From Syncephalastrum monosporum B8922 (taxonomy: Eukaryota > Mucoromycota > Mucoromycetes > Mucorales > Syncephalastraceae), in the NCBI GenBank assembly GCA_000697355.1, contig JNEN01001232.1, positions 238,117 to 302,116 of the forward strand: a DNA stretch of 64,000 nt, read 5' to 3'. The notes beneath the pieces were generated by a model. The model saw only the letters and a program-made list of their open reading frames with translations. It did not search any database and was not told the origin of the DNA. Made by a program: the position numbers and the translations under genes. The first letter of the stretch is position 1. Each line of letters opens with the position of its first letter. This document shows positions 1-15,633 of the stretch, one piece after another.

Positions 1-1171
1 GGAAAGGAAAATAATCAAACCTGATACCACCTTGATCCCTGTTTATGCATCTGTCCTCAGGGCTTGTGTTCCGTATGGGAATACCCTGCTCAATTTTTTA
101 TTTTTATTAGTATTTATTGGGGAACCGGCAAAGGGCCTTTTTTTCCTCGTACCGACTATCGATCTCGTATTCGCTTTGCTATTTTTGCAGAAAGCATAGT
201 TATTTGGATTTGTCAGAGTGGCCATGCTACGCACAGGCTGACGAGTCTGGGAGGCGGAGTCAATCAAAGAAAGTTAATAAGTGAAGAACAGACATGATCC
301 CGATCCACCTTTTTGGTAGTGGGCAGCAGGAGATGAAAATTAGAAAACAGGGAGTGCAAGCAAAATGATGATGAGCATCACGGGCTGATAGGCACCACAC
401 ATACACACACACATTGTTTCTCTCACTCTTATTCTTGTGCCATTACTACCTGAAGCTCCTTCTTTTTATTACATTTTTGTTCCGCAAAAAACGGAACACG
501 TTTATTTAGGAAAGCGCGCTTCTGCAATATATACCGGTCAGGCATATTGGCAGTAAAAAACCCAGTAATATGAAGTCCTCTTTTTTTTATATTTCCATTT
601 TTCATTTTTGCTTTACCTGTCTTTCTCGATATCAAAAACCTGTTTCTTATTGCATAGAGCGTACGGCGACCGAGATTGAAAATGAGAAGGTGTGTAGCTG
701 TGTGTAGCCATGAGGATGGCCCCCCTTCCCTGTTTCCCTGTCTCTTTCACTGCTATTGGGCGTCAGGAAATAAAAATATACTCCCGCCTTTTGGACTTGG
801 CCCCCTTGTCATGACACTTGGCTCCAAAAAAGAGGTTTGCCCTTGAGCCCCGCCCCAATGTCGACACTCTTACACACGCACGCACTGTACTGCAAAGTAT
901 GGTTCAGACAAAGAAAAAAAAGCTGTTTAATCCCTAGGTACCCCTTTTTCTGTGGATAATGAGTCCTATCGCTTTTTATTCCTTCATCCTATCCTCTCTT
1001 CCTATTTTCTTTTTTTCTGCACCTATTTCTGTTTCCTGTTCCTTCCTCTCTCTTCTCTCTTTTCCTGTCTTTCTTTATTTTCACTTTCTTTTTAATACCC
1101 TTACAACGTACTTGCCCTAATACGATACTACTACTACCACTACACTTCTAATACATTCATATACCGTCATA
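1..1171. other. Gene-free upstream region
   Basis: No convincing coding frame was found; the short ORFs here have no recognisable domain and overlap on both strands. The right part, just before the kinase start codon, is strongly pyrimidine-rich and is annotated separately. Confidence 0.5.
985..1095 (+). promoter_or_regulatory. Pyrimidine-rich tract before kinase start
   Basis: A run dominated by C and T (TTCCT, CTCTCT and TTTCT units) ends about 80 bp before the kinase ATG. CT-rich stretches just upstream of the start codon are common in fungal promoters and leaders. The role is inferred from position and composition only; no TATA box was assigned. Confidence 0.3.
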
Positions 1172-4760
<3,589 letters not shown>

Positions 4761-7700
4761 AAACCAAACAGAAAAAGCATTTCATGCGTACACCTCTAAG
4801 CACACACACACATACACACACACACACAGCCTATCTTTTCAGCCTTTTACTCTTCTTCCTTGCAGCATATGGCCCTGCAGGCAGCCTTGACCGTTTTCTC
4901 TCTCTCTCTCTCTCTGTTCCTGTTATTTCTTTTGTTTGACACTCCCTCCTTACAACCAAGAAAGAATAGCAAGAGAGTACCTATGAAGAAAAAAAAAAGA
5001 AAGGCTCTCCTTCCATTCCTTTTACAATAAGCTTGTTTTTTCTTTCTTTCTTTCCATTTCTCTCCTCCTATCGCATCATCTTCTCCTTCTTTAATACTCA
5101 TTCTCTCTCTCCTGTTTTGTACGTGTGAGCTTTTCTTTCTTGAAATACACACAAAGAGACGCTCGGTTCTCTTGTTTATACCCTCTCTACTATACATCTC
5201 ATCCATCGATACGATGCCTGATCAAAACACGTCTTAGTGCTGTATACATCATCAAGTACCTGATTCTTTTTCATTTCTGCTCTTACCCCTGTGAGAGTTT
5301 GCGTGCTCATGTACCCAATTTACATCAGTGGATCCGAACGGATATAACACTCATACAGTATGTGCTGGAGGGACTTATTTGGTTATCCTCATAGAGCCTG
5401 GAGAGCCAAAGTTACACTATGTGCGTTTTTTTCACCATCCGCCGATCGCCAGCAAAATTTGTATGATTTGCTGCTAATTTACGTAAGCTGACATCGGCAA
5501 AACTATCTACGCAACTAGGATCTAAATAAGTGGTTGATAATGTTTTCTTTTATGCCAATATAAAGGCGAGAGCCTCACCTCAAACCTGCATGTGCCTGCG
5601 AAAGACCCTCTGCTAAAGAACATGGTGCGGCAAGCACGGGAGGAAACACGCGAGAGGGGGGGTACATGCGTAGCCATTGTAAATGAGGAGCATATGGAGT
5701 TGAAATTTTGCAATACAGCATATTACGCGTAGGCAGGATCCACTCTAAAAGAGATAGCTTCGATATGGTGTACATGTAGACTTACGGCACGATTGTTACC
5801 ACCATGGAGAAATATCAAGTCCCTGAGGAGGGTGGCGCTTCATGGCCGACGGATACTTTGTATGCAAAAGAGCTTTAAATGACTACGAGCGTCCAATTTA
5901 GCGTCTCGTCACATAGACATGCCCGCTTACGAGCACGTATTATGATCCACAGCGAGCACTAGCATTTTAGCAGAGCAAATCTCGCCATTCATGCAGTATA
6001 ATATATCTTTCAGTAAGAAGAAGTATCCATAGATCCAAAAAGGGATCCCTAGATCTTAGACACAATACGTGTTTTTCCCACAGCACTGGGGTTATGGCAT
6101 GTCAGCATAGCATGCAAAGCGATCGCTCGGCGCTGTTTTTCTTCTTTCGCTCATGTGACAATTGATCAGCAGCGTTATGGCAGTAGATCCACAGTCTCGG
6201 CGACGGCTGTCCAAAAATGCTTCTTTAATTTAGCTCTGAGCATACCGCGCATCAAAAGGTACAGGATGTGCTGCATGGTAGCATCTTGTGCGTGCCATGT
6301 ACGCCATCTTTGGTCAGGCACAGGTACAAATAAGTCCTCTTTTTTTCACACGACACCCAAGAAGGAAGTGGAATGGTGCTGCTTTTCGGTTATACAGACG
6401 TCCAACGCATGACTATACATAGATATCAAGCTTATTGCAATATCCAAAAACCTCCACTGAGAGAACAGGAACCTTCATTTGCACCGCTTTTCATCTGGAT
6501 TCAGACGCGGTACAGTGGACACAAGCCTACGTCATACTACCCAAACAGGATCATTCATTACCTGGGGAAAACATAATAAGCCAGAGACTTCTTGACTGGT
6601 TGAGCCCGGGGCGGTATTGGGATACAACTTGCCAACTTTTGGGTTGCACATGAAAGAATCGACCAGGACAAAACAAATCAGAAGTGCAATCCGGAAAGCC
6701 GGATACAGACCATGCACTTCCGTTTAGGTAAAACGGTAGTCGCTTCCTTTCCTTAGTTTCTAAGAAGAGCCTCGTGGACCACGAATGCAATTAGAACCGA
6801 AAGTACTTCTATAACATAGAGAGAGATGCGGATAACCACCTGTCCAATCAAACGACAAATCAAGCCCGGGTCACATGCTATAGAAGAAAGTTTGTTTTCC
6901 TATCTCTGTGTATCGATATCCATGTTAGCAGAACAGGCCTAGGACAAAATGAGCAATGGGTCAATGTGCATTCGATCCAGAGCAAGATTACTGGACTGAA
7001 AAGCATCCATTGCCGCGGCTTAATGTGACCACTTGTTAGTAGCGTTCCACAAGAAATGTGGGCTGGCTCTCGTCATGTAAAGCGGATTCCATTGGTGCGG
7101 TACACAAAATGGAGATTGTCGTCAGCAGTACGATCACAGAAGGTGGCACAAGAAAAAAAAACTTGACAGCTTTCTTGTACAGTACCTACTGTATGTCTCG
7201 CATCTTCTCAGTTAGCGGACAGCGATTCGGCAAAGAAAGAAAGCGAAGATAAGGAATTTAGAAATGAGAGAAAAGGTACTGCATAATGTCAAGCGCAAAA
7301 CAAGTCAGCCCAATACCCAACATTTTCTCTTGTTTTGAATGCTCTCATCTGCCCGTGTTCCCGGTTTGGCGGTCACCCACACACACATTCCCATTAAGAT
7401 AATGTTATAACGATTAGCATGTTGCGCAACACAAAGCGTTCACGGTATTTAAATTTCCACATGAATATCACACTCCTCCCCCGGTCGTCTCAGAAAACAG
7501 TCCTCCTTGTTATGTCCGTCCTGAAGGTGTATATAGATGGATACTAAAATAAACCAAATCATATTGTCCGAAAAACCTCTTTCTTTGTGTGTGTGGGTGC
7601 CATTAGCCTCCCCGGGAAATTTTATGGAGGATTTTGACGAATGGAAAAGGGTCCAGCCGTAAATTTAATATAACGTCTGTGTAACCGCTGCACATTTTGT

Positions 7701-10137
7701 CTTAAGATCCACATCCCCGGAAAACGTTAGTCAGCAGGTTTTTAGTTCAAGTGAGATCTGCAGTTGACGCTAAGAACGCCACAGACACCTCAAGCCCAGT
7801 CGCTGGACATGCATCATATTAAATCCACACGAGAAAGTGGCGGCACACACCCCTTTTTGGTGTCGTCTCACGCACCCGCACATGAAAAGTGCAACTTTTA
7901 CACACCACACGCAGACAACGCGGGAAAGAAAAAAATAAATAAATTGCGGCGCTTCATGCTTTTGCCGATCACCTCTTTTTTTGTACCTTTTTTCCGAGAC
8001 AGACGATAAAAATAATTTTATGCCAATGATTGTTGTTAATGATGTATGGATGATCGTCTATGCAGCAATCGCCCCAATTTTTTTTATTCTTTTCTGATAA
8101 GACCCGGTAACATGGGTCTGGCCATGCCTGTTTTTTATTCTTTGATTTTTTTTTTGTTCGTCTGCACAGCGTTATTTCATCTTTTAGTCTGATATAGAAT
8201 ATGAATGTTATGAGGCCGCGGGAATGGCCGAATGAGGACGAGGACACCATGGAACTGAACTCATCCATCTGCCAGGCCAAGGCCAAAAAAAAAAAAAAGA
8301 CGCGAATTAACCCATCTCTTTCAAAACCCGCGTGAGCTAATTTAAGAAATGCAACAAAGCAATAATATAGACGGACAGCAGCAACATTAGATGCGCGCGT
8401 GTGGACATGCTAGAGCAGAGGAATATCATAACACGCGTCCGACTTAGTGGGATTGATGTCCATGCAAATGTGGCCATCTCTCTCTGTGTGTGTGTGTATA
8501 TGTGTGTGTGTTCCAAAGCATGGGCAAGCGCAAGGGTGGGTGAGTGAGTGGTGGAGGCCGGATGCGAGCGAGTACCCCGACTTACTCAAAGTGGGCCAGA
8601 GCTAGTAGGGGAGCCTATTTCTGATTTGATTGATAGGATGGATGCGAGGGGTGGAGTGCGTGGATTGTCCTGATAAAGAGGACAAAACAGGCATTCACCG
8701 AGTCGCGGGCGGGCCAACCAGGACGGTGCAAAAAGCCATTTTTCATTAGTTGCGTCGGAATTGTCTCAGACGCATTGGCGGTGGCGGTAAACGTGTGCGT
8801 GGGGGATAATTTAGTCTGATTATGCTGGGTTATATCATTGATGAGGTTGAAATGCACACGTAAGGCTGTCACACAATGTTTAATGACAGCGTGAAAAAAA
8901 GGTAAAATGAATTGTGTATGTTGGGTGTGTGTATAGCTCACCCGGACGATAAACATTGTGAATCCAAATCACCTTGCACGCCACGCCACATCTGTGTCCG
9001 TAGGTTCGGACTGGGCAAAGGGGAATGGCACAGTGCCACATGCGGGGCGTGGGTGCGTGCTCTCCTAACTACTAACATTGTGAGTGATGTCTATCCATTG
9101 ATCATTACCGTTGCCGAGGAAATGGATCGACGGGCCAGATAGAGCGAGACCATTTTTATTTATTTCACTCTCTCTCTCTCTGTGTGTGTTATCATGACGA
9201 GGCCCTGAATGCATAATGGCTAGGGCAAGCGCTTATTTGTGCATCATGAAACGACTACATTTTTATGAAGCACGTGTCGAACGATATTGCTTATGGAGAT
9301 GCATAGGAAGAGAGCTGCGAAAAGCTTTGGAAAGTCCTGTAACATCATACACGGACCTTACGGAGTTAACGCTCTGTCGCCTTGGCGATGACGAAGGATG
9401 ACGATGACGATCAAAGGGGTAGGGGTCATTCGCATGGTGAGAGTAAGAAGCATATGCCGACAATAACACAATATAAAGAATGAAACACATGGTAACATGT
9501 ATCTAAACGGTCCATGCTCAGAATGCAAAGGGATGTGGGGGGGGTGCGCCCACCCGGACCTAGAGAATGGATGATAATAGCAAGAAGAGAGAAGGTGACG
9601 ACGGATAGTATCCAAGGCGTTTACCATTCCTACCTCTTTATTCTGGTACACTCGCATGTCTTTCACGTCTTGTTCTCTTTTTTTTTCCTTTTTTTTTTTT
9701 TTTTTCTTGTGAATATTTTTTTTTCTGGGCTAGCTGACAGGTTTGACTTTTTGTACATGTTCCTGCTCCAAATGGAGATAGTTATGCTGCCCATTTATTC
9801 CAACGCAAATCCCGCCCTCCGCGACGGGTAACGTAGATTAATTTACGCATCAAGTCTATTTTATTTCTCCTCTTTCTTCCTTTTTTTCCCGCTTCTTCTT
9901 GTTTGGATTTCTCCAAGAAGTATTTTCGTGCTAAAGAAATAGAATGCTGTTGTGATCTTTCATTTCTCTTTTCGTAAGCTTGATGGAAATATCTCGTACT
10001 ATCCAATCCTCTAATTTATTTCTTTTCATCATCCGTTTTTTTGTTTTCCTTCCCTTTCGTCCTTCACATTCGTATCTCGTTTATTTATAGAAACTATCAT
10101 CATCGCCATCATTACCGCGTCTCATCATTCAATTACC
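4761..10137. other. Gene-poor 5.4 kb region
   Basis: It contains microsatellites (CA/GT runs near 4805 and 8490, CT runs near 4895 and 9170), homopolymer stretches and many short ORFs without domain signatures. I found no splice-linked frame with protein-like composition. Degenerate transposon sequence cannot be excluded without a repeat library. Confidence 0.45.
9868..9905 (+). promoter_or_regulatory. Pyrimidine-rich tract upstream of FYR-domain gene
   Basis: A C/T-dominated segment lies roughly 230 bp before the FYR-domain gene start, resembling the tract in front of the kinase at 1172. The regulatory role is inference from composition and position. Confidence 0.2.
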
Positions 10138-12221
10138 ATGTCTCGACATCATATGTCCATTCATACTATCCTTCAGGATCCCGAGCCTCAGATGTATCTT
10201 GTGAAAGGTTCGTGTGAAAGCATGCTGTCGTACCAGGCACCGATCCCCTTATCAACTTTTTTCGTTCCTCGCTATTTTGGCACATCACAGTCAAAATCTT
10301 TTGTACTTTCAAGGATGCCAGTGTCACCGACAGTCTGTGCACGTTCACGATGGACGGCGCCGGCGTCGATCTTTCGGACGGTGCATGGATCAAGATCTCA
10401 TTAAAGAAATGCCTTTCATGCATCTGCTCATCGTGGTAGTGTAACCTTTCACAACCATCTTTTTCCTTCTTGAACTCACCCTTCTTTTCTCTATTGACTA
10501 CTTAGCCCGGATCAGTTGATGCGGCACCTCCACCAAAGCATTGCAGTTTACACCGCCAAGCACGCAGAATTTTCGGACGGCTGGGATTACCAGGGCCTAC
10601 TTTCGGCCGCACTGGATAATGCTGCCGAAGAGCGTGTGATCTACGGCAAGCTGCTACATCGCGAAACCGAGGTCGCCATCCAACTTGAGCCTGTTCGCGC
10701 TTCACCGCCACCTCCGACCCGACATCCGTCGTCTTCGACGCTTCGTCTTGAATCCACTCCCCAGCCTTCACCATACTCACACATGCAACAGCAACAACAG
10801 CAACAGCAGCCAACGTCCTTGCCGCCCATGCGATCGCTGTTCTCACACCCGCGCTCACCCAGTAGCGAGCTCCAACAGCTGTCGCTGACGTCGTCTCCTC
10901 CCTCGCAACGGCCTTACCCGCCGAGGCAGACGCCCTCGCCGCCGCACATGCCACCGCTGGGCTCGCTCGTCTCGCAGCATTTTGAGTCTTCGCAACGTCG
11001 CACGCCGCCACCGCAGACGTCATCCTCGTCGCCTTACTACCCGTATTCTTCAAACAGTACCAGCATGGAGCGCAGACGGAGATCAACTCATATGTCGGAC
11101 GAGGGCAGCATGAACAGCGGTGGTGGTGGTGGTGGTGGTGGTGGTGTCATCACATCAAGTCGTCGACGGCCCCACTCGATGATGGCCGAGGTACCCTCGG
11201 GCTACTGGATGCTACAGCAGCATTCTCCGCATCCTCGGCCGAGCTCGCCGCCTGGCATTTCCCAAAGCGGTCTGAGCAACAAGGACATGTTTTATCATCG
11301 GTCGCGCAAGAAGAAGCGAGATACCAAGCCGCCGAATGCCAACGATGTGCGTCCGTTTTTCGAGATCGAAAAAGATAGCTTTGGGCGTTACATCTTGCCC
11401 GTCGAGATAGACTCCTGGACGGTGCTCGATCTCGGCCACGTGGTATGGGACCGACCGGCCTTCCACAACCAGCGCTACATTTACCCGGTAGGGTACTGCG
11501 TCAAGAAATGGTATCGCAGTATGGTTGACCCGCACAGCGATACGCAGTACACCTGTCAGATCCTGGACGGTGGCAATGAGCCCATTGTAAGTGGATTGTC
11601 TGTTCTTTTTTTACACACTTTTTTTTAGTGCCATTTTCTTTTATTTCTTTTATATCTATCTTGGGCGCTCTTGAGAATCATGGCTGATCTTTTTTTTTTT
11701 TCTTCGTTCTTTTTTTTTAACAGTTTTCATTGGAAGCGGAAGATAATCCCGGTGAGGTCTGGCGAGGTCCGACGCCCACCACCGTGTGGACGATCGCGGT
11801 GCGGCGGGCCTTTGCTATCCGCCAAATGGATTATGGCCACAACCCCGTCGGGCCCGACTTTTTCGGTCTTCGCAAAAATACGATTGCCAAGATGATCCAG
11901 GATTTGCCCAACGCCAACCGCTGCGAGAACTATATCTGGCAGAACTTTGAGCCCACGTCAGGCCACAAAAACCGCGGCATGCGCCGGAATGTGAGCTCTG
12001 GAAGTACGAGCAGTACAGGCAGCAAGCACCGTCGTGTCTCGCCGCCTGCCTTTGCCGGACAGCCGCAACAGCACCAGCAACAGCAGCACCCGCAGCAAGA
12101 ACAGCACCAGCGCCAGCCAGGCGATGAGGGTGTCGGTGCGGCGACGCCGCCGCCGCCGCGTGCCGAAGACGAGGACACCGACCGTTCATCCTCCGCTAGC
12201 AACCACGACGACTCTACTTAG
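10138..12221 (+). CDS. FYR-domain (FYRN + FYRC) nuclear protein
   Basis: Four exons (10138-10207, 10291-10435, 10506-11586, 11724-12221) give about 597 aa; the exon 2 donor is ambiguous by a few bases. A Pro/Ser/Gln-rich central region carries short Gln and Gly runs. From about residue 352 the protein shows the Phe/Tyr-rich FYRN block (YPVGYCVKKWYRSM) followed by the FYRC block (TPTTVWTIAVRRAF, then SGPDFFGL-like VGPDFFGL). Paired FYR domains occur in chromatin proteins such as MLL/KMT2 and TBRG1; here no SET, PHD or bromodomain accompanies them, so TBRG1 is the closer architecture. The tail is Gln-, Pro- and acid-rich. A nuclear, chromatin-linked role is inferred. The N-terminal 110 aa were not recognised. 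Confidence 0.8.
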
Positions 12222-13066
12222 ACGCACCTACATGCACCTACACACACCTACCTACGCGCAACCCCACACCAGCAACCCTACACCTACGCACACACGCCAG
12301 CATGTACGGCATGCACGCACGTAGCATTCGGGCTTCCTCCCCTTACTCTCTAATCATTATACCAATATGTACATATACATTATCTTTCTCAGTACACCAT
12401 GGGCTCCAAGAAATCTGCATGCACGCACGCACAGACATCTATTCTACACGTTACACACTCACACACACGCAGGCGCATTATCATACTACTCTCTTTCTCT
12501 CCTCTCTCTCTCTCTCTCTCCACATATTATAGATACAGTTGCATAGACATATTACGCTTAGAGAAGGCCTCCCCCCCCCCATCGCCCGGACAAAAACCCC
12601 TCGTCCCCAAATACTCCACCTAGATACAACTCTCCTTTTGATAGTAGCATATATATGTCCGTCCTATCTCCTACTCTTCCTTTTTTTTCCAATTTGCTTT
12701 TCGTTCCTGTACTCACACATTATGGCCCACTATATGATGAATAATAAAGTTATTCTAGAAATAACATCCCATCATATGAGGAAACACGGCCACCTGCTGG
12801 CGGACTAAATGTGGACTGTGATTTGCTTTTTTATGTATATATATAAAGAAAAGAAGAGCGCTGTCGATCATAGAATGTGGGCCCTGGGAGGAGGATGGGA
12901 AGGATGGCGAGGTATACGAGGTATGAACTTCAAAGTGGTGGGGGGGGGATCGCTGCAAGGCCCTTTGCAGTATAATAAAAAGGTAGTAGTCAAGTAAAGA
13001 ATTACTTTCGTTTCATTTTCATTGGGATGGGATTTTGCTTGATTGATGCATTGTAACGGCTGAGCT
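12222..13066. other. Intergenic region between convergent genes
   Basis: It separates the convergent FYR-domain and coiled-coil genes. It holds ACAC/TACA-rich and CT repeats, a C run near 12570, a poly-A signal candidate and no supported coding frame. Confidence 0.5.
12743..12748 (+). terminator. Candidate polyadenylation signal
   Basis: An AATAAA hexamer lies about 520 bp downstream of the FYR-domain stop codon. The distance is long for a fungal 3' UTR, so it may not serve that gene. Confidence 0.25.
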
Positions 13067-14740
13067 TCACTCTTCTCGGATAATATCCGAGCCGACCTTG
13101 TCCTGGACAACATAGTCGCTGTCGGGATAGCCGACCAAACTGGGGTCTTGCGGGTGCTCGCTTGTGGTGGAGAGCTGGTCGTTCGAGCGCTGGCTGGCCT
13201 CGAGGAGCCGTTCGCGCAATTCGATGCAGGCGTTCTCCCAGTGCATCTTTTCCTCCCAGAGCTCACGGAGCTTCTTGTATGCCAGCCCGCTGAGGGTCTC
13301 GAAATGATCGACGGTCTCGTCGAGGGTGAGCTCGAGTCGCCTCCGTTCGCGCTGCTCCTCGGCCAGCTGGCGCTCGAGCTGCTCAATCGTCTGATGATCG
13401 TCGGTAGGAGAGGTGGGCGATTTAGGAGACTGAGATTGCGGAGGAGAAGATGGGGTGGATGTGGATGTGGATGTGGATGTGGATGGGGTGGTGATGGTGG
13501 TATCCGTGGTAGTGGTAGTGGTGGTTTGTGTTGTGGTTACGGTATCGGTGGATGTGTCCTTTCCTGCCTTGTCACCCTCCTCGTCTTCGTCTTCGATCGG
13601 CATGGTTTGGACTTGCATATGTCGGACCACCTTGCGCTTGTTCTTCGTATGGGGTGTTCCTTCTTTGGGTAGCGGCAGCGGATGATGATCCTGATCCTGT
13701 TCCTGTTCCTGTTCCTCCGCAGCCTGCCACGGTTCCTGCATTTGCTGTTGTTCCTGACTCGAGGCCTGCAAGGCGCGGACGTGTTCTGTCGCCAGACCAG
13801 CCGCCACGACATTTCCGGGCCGTTCCGCCTTGGCGAGCCTGAAGCGCTCGAGCCGCTGGGCAAGCCCTGCCTCGATCGCGTCCATCTCGCTGCCTGCCAT
13901 GCGTGCAATCAAGAGCTCGGTCGCCTTGCGCTCGCGCAGGTCGTCGTCCTCGTTTCCAAACGTATGCTCGCTTGTGCGGCGGTGCGAGAGACCATACGTG
14001 GATGGGTTACTGTTCAGGGTGTTGTTATGGTTATGGTTATGGTTGCTGCTATTGTTATTGTTATTGTTATTGCTTGCACGCGATGCGAGGGTGACGTCCG
14101 TGTCATGCCGCATGAGGGGGCGACCCCCAGCGAGCGAGCCGCGCGTGGAGATGGACTGGCGGATGGAGTCGCTGTACAGGCTGGATTCGCGTTTGTTGAT
14201 GCTCCAATTGGCGGGCAGCACGGGACTCTGGGCCATGGACTGGCGGCTGGCTATCGTGTTGGTGCGACTCGCCGAGACGCGGCCGAGCGAGCCGGACTCC
14301 CGCGGGAGGGGCGCCTGTTGCTGGTGGGTGAGGATCTCAATGTAGTTTTTCCTGTTGGCTGTCTCGGCCCGCCGGGTGTAGTTGCTCATCATGGAGGAAG
14401 CATTGGAGACGACGGAGGCGGTGGTGGGCATCGGGCTGGGTGGAGTGCTCGACGAAGGGGTCGGACGAGATGAGGACGTCTTGTTTTTGCGGCGTCGAAA
14501 GAAGAGATTGGAGGTGCGTTTGGGTGTGTTCTTTTGGAACTCTTCTGGGCTCGTCGTGTTGAGGAACTCGACCAACGCTTGCGTGGTTGTCTTTTTGCGG
14601 CGTGGTCTTTGCGTCACGTCTGAGGACGTCGTCAGGCTCCAGTCATCCAAGTCGTCCTCGTCGCCATCGTCGTCCTCGTGGAGGTTGATAATCCTCGGGT
14701 CCTTGGGCTCGAATGTACTCTTCTGAGCCATAGGCGACAT
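13067..14740 (-). CDS. Orphan low-complexity protein with C-terminal coiled coil
   Basis: A single exon of 557 aa, one of the few intronless genes here. The N-terminus is acidic (DDDGDEDDLDDW), followed by a conserved-looking block ALVEFLNTTSPEEFQ and a basic FFRRRKNK patch. The middle is Ser/Thr/Asn-rich with Asn, Gln and Thr runs. Residues of about 455-530 form a heptad-type coiled coil rich in Glu, Arg and Leu. The ALxxFLxxTSPEEF block resembles a short motif seen in many fungal low-complexity proteins (from memory, not searched). The function is unknown. The plus-strand ORFs here are its shadows. The first ATG of the frame was chosen as start; a second Met lies three codons later. Confidence 0.7.
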   Translation of the reverse strand: MSPMAQKSTFEPKDPRIINLHEDDDGDEDDLDDWSLTTSSDVTQRPRRKKTTTQALVEFLNTTSPEEFQKNTPKRTSNLFFRRRKNKTSSSRPTPSSSTPPSPMPTTASVVSNASSMMSNYTRRAETANRKNYIEILTHQQQAPLPRESGSLGRVSASRTNTIASRQSMAQSPVLPANWSINKRESSLYSDSIRQSISTRGSLAGGRPLMRHDTDVTLASRASNNNNNNNSSNHNHNHNNTLNSNPSTYGLSHRRTSEHTFGNEDDDLRERKATELLIARMAGSEMDAIEAGLAQRLERFRLAKAERPGNVVAAGLATEHVRALQASSQEQQQMQEPWQAAEEQEQEQDQDHHPLPLPKEGTPHTKNKRKVVRHMQVQTMPIEDEDEEGDKAGKDTSTDTVTTTQTTTTTTTDTTITTPSTSTSTSTSTPSSPPQSQSPKSPTSPTDDHQTIEQLERQLAEEQRERRRLELTLDETVDHFETLSGLAYKKLRELWEEKMHWENACIELRERLLEASQRSNDQLSTTSEHPQDPSLVGYPDSDYVVQDKVGSDIIREE

Positions 14741-14834
14741 TGTAGGGAATAAGCAGTGGGGGGTATACTCTACCGAGTGGGAAAAGAAAAGGAGGATCCC
14801 GTCTACAGTTACTGCTGTAGAACCTTGTCCTTTT

Positions 14835-14896
<62 letters not shown>

Positions 14897-15633
14897 GGTG
14901 TATTTGTGCGACGAGGGGAGAGCTCCCTATTGAATGGGTGCCGAGTACTCAGAACACTCTGGGTTGCCATTTCCAGTCCATGCTACATCCTTGTCCACCA
15001 TGATGTATCTGAGAGGAGTATTCTTTTTAAAATAGCACAGCGCAGCGCCAGTGCCGCTTATACTAATAGTATATTCCCACATTCCCTTTCCTAGCTTGTA
15101 AACCTTATACCGACCTATCTCATAATATGATCAGTCTGCGTATGCAATAATAAAGTTAGAAAAAGAAAAGAGCATCGCGACGAAATGATATACTGTCGTG
15201 TACCCTTATAGAAGGCCTAAACCTTAACACAGGCATATGTGCTAATTACCCATATCACCGGAAACTAAGGGTTCATCCAATGTCATTTAATCGATTTCAG
15301 GGGCAAGCATTTGCGCGGTGGTGTATATAAAGTGATCAACGCACATTGAATACCATGATGAATACGCCGTCGTTTGGCAGTTTTCAATTTACTCTAGACC
15401 GAGTTTCTCACGCGCTTGGACTTGTACGATTTAATGTGTTATTGATGAAGTTTGCATATAAGATGTATGCGCATGCATATACATAAACATAGACGTAGAC
15501 ATCTTTTGGTGTTCTGGTGAGATCATCATTATTGTCTGAGCTTGTACCAGATTTGCTTGCAAAGTGTGTGGATTTTCTCTCTGTCTCCCACTCTAGTCTA
15601 ATTTTTTTATTTCTTTTTTGACACACACACAAT
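14741..15633. other. Intergenic region with very long poly-T
   Basis: It lies between the divergent coiled-coil gene and DcpS. It contains the 59-nt T run annotated separately, a short TATATAAA-like stretch near 15322 and no supported coding frame. Confidence 0.45.
14837..14895. repeat. 59-nt uninterrupted poly-T run
   Basis: Fifty-nine consecutive T residues, preceded by TTTTTC. It sits about 100 bp upstream of the minus-strand start at 14740, where it would read as poly-A in the promoter or 5' leader of that gene. Confidence 0.95.

Noticed and set aside
13148..14473. Several plus-strand ORFs up to 263 aa
   Set aside because: Antisense shadows of the intronless coiled-coil gene, with Val/Asp and Tyr/Cys repeats mirroring its Thr and Asn runs.
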